Assembly: GCF_041276405.1 (NCBI RefSeq)
Contig: NZ_JBGGGT010000001.1
Coordinates: 541,501-605,500, forward strand
Origin: Microvirga sp. TS319
GTDB lineage: Bacteria; Pseudomonadota; Alphaproteobacteria; Rhizobiales; Beijerinckiaceae
DNA: 64,000 nucleotides
Direction of reading: 5' to 3'
Shown here in pieces: positions 61,765-64,000 of the stretch. A model generated the notes under the pieces. It worked only from the letters and a program-made list of their open reading frames with translations. It was not told where the DNA came from and did no database searches. The number at the start of each line of letters is the position of its first letter. Position 1 is the stretch's first letter. The position numbers and the translations under genes are program-made.

Positions 61765-62480
61765 AACGGACTGATACAAAAGATACCTCCACGGTCTTTG
61801 CCCGGAGCCGAAAACCAAGCGTCCGCTGGGTTGATGTTTATTCCAGGCTGAGGGACACGATTGTGTCGCACCGCCTCCCTCCAGGAACGAAGCTGCCCGA
61901 AGATGAACTAGCAGCGATCTATTCCGTGAGCCGAACCGCCATCCGGTCCGCGCTGCAGGCCTTGGCCCATGATCGTTTGGTGAGACTTGAGCCGAATCGG
62001 GGAGCCTTTGTCGCGCAACCGTCAAAGCAGGAGGCGCGAGAGATCTTCGACGCACGGATGCTCATCGAGCCACGGGTCGCAGCACTGGCGGCGTCAGCCG
62101 CCAAGCGACCTGATATCGTGCGGTTACGCCGGCATCTCGATGACGAGGAGGAGGCCCTTCACGCTGGCCAAGTCAACGCGGCGATCTCCCTATCAGCACG
62201 GTTTCACGTGGCAATCGCCGAGGTCGCCGCGCATTCGATCCTGACAGAACTTGTCACGGATCTCGTGTCGCGCTCGTCGCTCATCATTGCTCTGTATTGG
62301 TGCCGGCGCGATATCACCTGTGAAACTCATGCTCATCATGCACTCGTTGACGCACTCGCCCGGCATAAGATCAGCCATGCGTCCGAACTCATGGCTGATC
62401 ACTTGGCAGACCTCGTGACAGGGCTCGATCTGACACCTAAGGATATTGGCCCAGGACGTCTCTCCGAGGTGCTGCGATAG
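61761..62480 (+). CDS. GntR-family (FCD) transcription regulator
   Basis: The 239-residue regulator has an N-terminal winged helix (DVYSRLRDTIVSHRLPPGTK, LPEDELAAIYSVSRTAIRSA, LQALAHDRLVRLEPNRGAFV). An FCD ligand-binding helical domain follows (EIFDARMLIEPRVAALAASA) with metal-binding histidines (RFHVAIAEVAAHS and HAHHALVDAL). Start is GTG 61761, overlapping the racemase stop (GTGA), so it is translationally coupled and likely controls this importer operon in response to its substrate. FCD members bind organic and amino acids. No operator was located. Confidence 0.9.
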   Translation: MKRTDTKDTSTVFARSRKPSVRWVDVYSRLRDTIVSHRLPPGTKLPEDELAAIYSVSRTAIRSALQALAHDRLVRLEPNRGAFVAQPSKQEAREIFDARMLIEPRVAALAASAAKRPDIVRLRRHLDDEEEALHAGQVNAAISLSARFHVAIAEVAAHSILTELVTDLVSRSSLIIALYWCRRDITCETHAHHALVDALARHKISHASELMADHLADLVTGLDLTPKDIGPGRLSEVLR

Positions 62481-62501
62481 GGAGATCCGGCTTTTCGCAC
62501 G

Positions 62502-62756
62502 GTGCGCGTCAGGATCCTCGCAGCCATGATTTTGTTAGCGGGCCTTACCCTCTCCGTTGCCGCAGCCGAAGGCACAGGATCCGAGGACAGGATCTCCGAT
62601 CCATCCTGGCACCATCATCTCTGGTCCCAAAAGTTCGACGCCGCCCCGCTCGGTAGACAACAGGATCCATCAACTCCCCATCCATCTCAGGCAAGGATAC
62701 GAGCCGCCCGGACTGCGTTCCGTTCGGGTCGCAGGTCTGCCATCCTTCACTTCTAG
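62502..62756 (+). CDS. possible small exported protein
   Basis: An 84-residue frame from GTG 62502 has a good signal peptide (RILAAMILLAGLTLSVAAAE), but the mature part is short, Ser/Arg/Pro-rich (ISDPSWHHHLWSQKFDAAPL) and unlike a folded protein. It may be the start of a truncated periplasmic protein gene. Confidence 0.35.
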   Translation: MRVRILAAMILLAGLTLSVAAAEGTGSEDRISDPSWHHHLWSQKFDAAPLGRQQDPSTPHPSQARIRAARTAFRSGRRSAILHF

Positions 62757-62829
62757 AGCATCGGACGTGAAACGTGGGCCCACTTCTGGGATCCAATGCG
62801 ATACTCCAAGCCTTCAATGGCGCGATGCG

Positions 62830-63732
62830 CTAGTGTATGGCTAGATCGTCTTGCCAGCAATCAACATACTGGCGAAACTCGCGCATGAACGTGACGGCCA
62901 GTGCAGAGGTAGAATGCTGACTTGATCGCAAGGAGACGAAGCCCGCATCAATGGATGGCGTGAATGGTTTCGCCACGATCCCTTTGTCCTGAAACTCGGC
63001 TGCAGAGTAGGGGTCGACCAGGCTGATCCCACCGCCTTCTGCCACGAGCAGGCAGGCGATGTGGGATAAGGGGGTCTCAAGTGAGATCGTGCGTGGAATA
63101 TCGGCGAGAGCCATATCGACCCGCGATCGAAAGAAAGTGCCTGGGCCGATGCCCACGAAATGTTCACCTCCGAGATCTATCGGCTTGATGGATTGGCGCC
63201 GGGCCAGCGGGTGGTCCTTTCGCATAATGGCAACGGCCGCGACCGGGAAAGTCTCGATCTCGAGTCCGGTCCGATCGAGCGGGCTATCCGCATATCCGAA
63301 GTCAGCCTGACCGCTCGCAACGGCATCGAGAACAAGATGCGATGGCACTCCGCTGAGGGTAATATGGACATCCGGCCTCTGAACAGAAAATCGGGCGACA
63401 AAACGGGTCAGGATACTTCCGGCCAGGGCCGGCATCGCGGAAATCCGGAGTGAACCGGCCGTCTGCGCCCGAAGCGCCTGAGCGAATGCCTCGATCCGTG
63501 TCAGTCCGACAAAGGACCGTTCGACCTCCTCAAGCAGCGCAGTCGCCTCGGCTGTCGGTACGATATGGTTACCGCGTCGCTCGAATAGGGCCAGGCCGGT
63601 CGTCTCCTCCAGGCTTCGGATCAGACGGCTGATGGCGGGCTGCGTGACAAAGAGTGCCTCGGAGGCGCTCGTGATGCTACCGGTGAGCATGACTGCGCGA
63701 AAAGCCTCGATCTGACGGGAGCTGATCTCCAT
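62830..63732 (-). CDS. LysR-family transcription regulator
   Basis: The 300-residue protein has an N-terminal LysR winged helix (MEISSRQIEAFRAVMLTGSI TSASEALFVTQPAISRLIRS LEETTGLALFERR) and a type 2 periplasmic-binding effector domain (RISAMPALAGSILTRFVARF, PDVHITLSGVPSHLVLDAVA, FGYADSPLDRTGLEIETFPV). ATG 63732 is preferred over 63774 because LysR similarity begins there. It is divergent from a periplasmic binding-protein gene 160 bases away, the classic LysR arrangement. The effector is unknown; amino-acid or organic-acid control is likely. Confidence 0.92.
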   Translation of the reverse strand: MEISSRQIEAFRAVMLTGSITSASEALFVTQPAISRLIRSLEETTGLALFERRGNHIVPTAEATALLEEVERSFVGLTRIEAFAQALRAQTAGSLRISAMPALAGSILTRFVARFSVQRPDVHITLSGVPSHLVLDAVASGQADFGYADSPLDRTGLEIETFPVAAVAIMRKDHPLARRQSIKPIDLGGEHFVGIGPGTFFRSRVDMALADIPRTISLETPLSHIACLLVAEGGGISLVDPYSAAEFQDKGIVAKPFTPSIDAGFVSLRSSQHSTSALAVTFMREFRQYVDCWQDDLAIH

Positions 63733-63891
63733 ATGGGTCCTGCGTAGCATAACGTTGAAGCATGCTACCCTCAATAAATCTGATTTGACCTTATGGAAAG
63801 CGCTGCACGATTATCGAGGGCCGTTTCGGTGGATTGGCAAGCCCGGATGCGGATGCCGCAGGGCGAAAAGACCAAATGAGGGAATAAGGAT
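63733..63891. promoter_or_regulatory. divergent LysR / binding-protein promoter region
   Basis: The 159-base divergent region contains the dyad AAATC-T-GATTT (63776-63786) in an AT-rich patch 45-55 bases upstream of the lysR start. This is a candidate LysR binding site (T-N11-A type). Confidence 0.45.
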
Positions 63892-64000
63892 ATGAGCACG
63901 TTGAAAGTTCTAAGCGCCGTTCTCGGCCTGACCGTTGCAGCGAGTGGGGCCTCGGCGCAGGAGAAGACCGTCAAGATCGCCACCGAAGGCGCCTACGCGC
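63892..64000 (+). CDS. ABC-type amino-acid binding protein, partial at window end
   Basis: Thirty-six codons are visible: signal peptide MSTLKVLSAVLGLTVAASGA with cleavage after ASAQ, then TVKIATEGAYA, the typical mature start of family-3 solute-binding proteins for polar amino acids (opine, arginine and similar). ATAAGGA precedes the ATG. The rest lies outside the window. Confidence 0.85.
   Translation, partial: MSTLKVLSAVLGLTVAASGASAQEKTVKIATEGAYA

Overview
The window is high-GC DNA with alphaproteobacterial gene content: Omp25-type beta-barrels, a group-2 (KpsMTE/C/D/S) capsule export locus, HGG-type and 'TQAERLV'-type small proteins, and many IS21, IS630, IS3, IS701, IS481 and IS5 pieces. 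By gene family resemblance it most likely comes from a Rhizobiales member of the Methylobacteriaceae (Microvirga or Methylobacterium type). That placement is inference, because no rRNA or tRNA gene was recognised.

Layout. 0-8 kb: a PEBP-family protein fused end-to-start to a relic of an outer-membrane protein gene, two small mobile-DNA-associated proteins, a 1394-residue DUF4347/VCBS/RTX secreted protein with a strong hairpin behind it, and an outer-membrane protein. 8-19 kb is a decaying region. It holds an orphan flagellar hook gene (flgE) with two frameshifts, a phage-like cluster (HNH endonuclease, helix-turn-helix protein, a following gene split by an IS21 element with a visible 5-bp target duplication), a 5'-truncated galU, and several gene remnants. 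19.8-25.1 kb is nearly solid insertion sequence (IS630, IS5 remnant, IS701, IS481), interrupted by one intact Omp25-like gene.

25-51.8 kb is a surface-polysaccharide region. It begins with two methyltransferases, a discoidin/LicD phosphotransferase, a secreted glycosidase, and a HAD protein next to a large glycosyltransferase. After an IS3 element comes the capsule core: kpsC and a tandem glycosyltransferase on the minus strand, then divergent kpsM-kpsT-kpsE, an unknown protein, kpsF, a methyltransferase, kpsD and a glycosyltransferase on the plus strand, and finally kpsS on the minus strand. KpsC and KpsS would build a Kdo linker on lipid, KpsMT would move the chain across the inner membrane, and KpsE/KpsD would carry it to the surface. 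kpsF carries two in-frame stops and galU is truncated, so these precursor functions must be supplied elsewhere or the capsule is not made.

52-56 kb holds an IS3 orfA remnant, a tandem pair of related unknown proteins (one with a C-terminal 'beta-flower'-like repeat domain), a cluster of palindromes, and a wrecked periplasmic-binding-protein gene. 56.3-62.5 kb is a compact, intact operon: a LivJHMGF-type ABC importer followed by an Asp/Glu/hydantoin racemase and a GntR/FCD regulator, with a hairpin between the binding-protein gene and the first permease gene. The window closes with a LysR regulator divergent from the start of another periplasmic binding protein.

The contrast between the heavily decayed 8-25 kb stretch and the intact 56-64 kb operon suggests that the first is accessory, transferred DNA.
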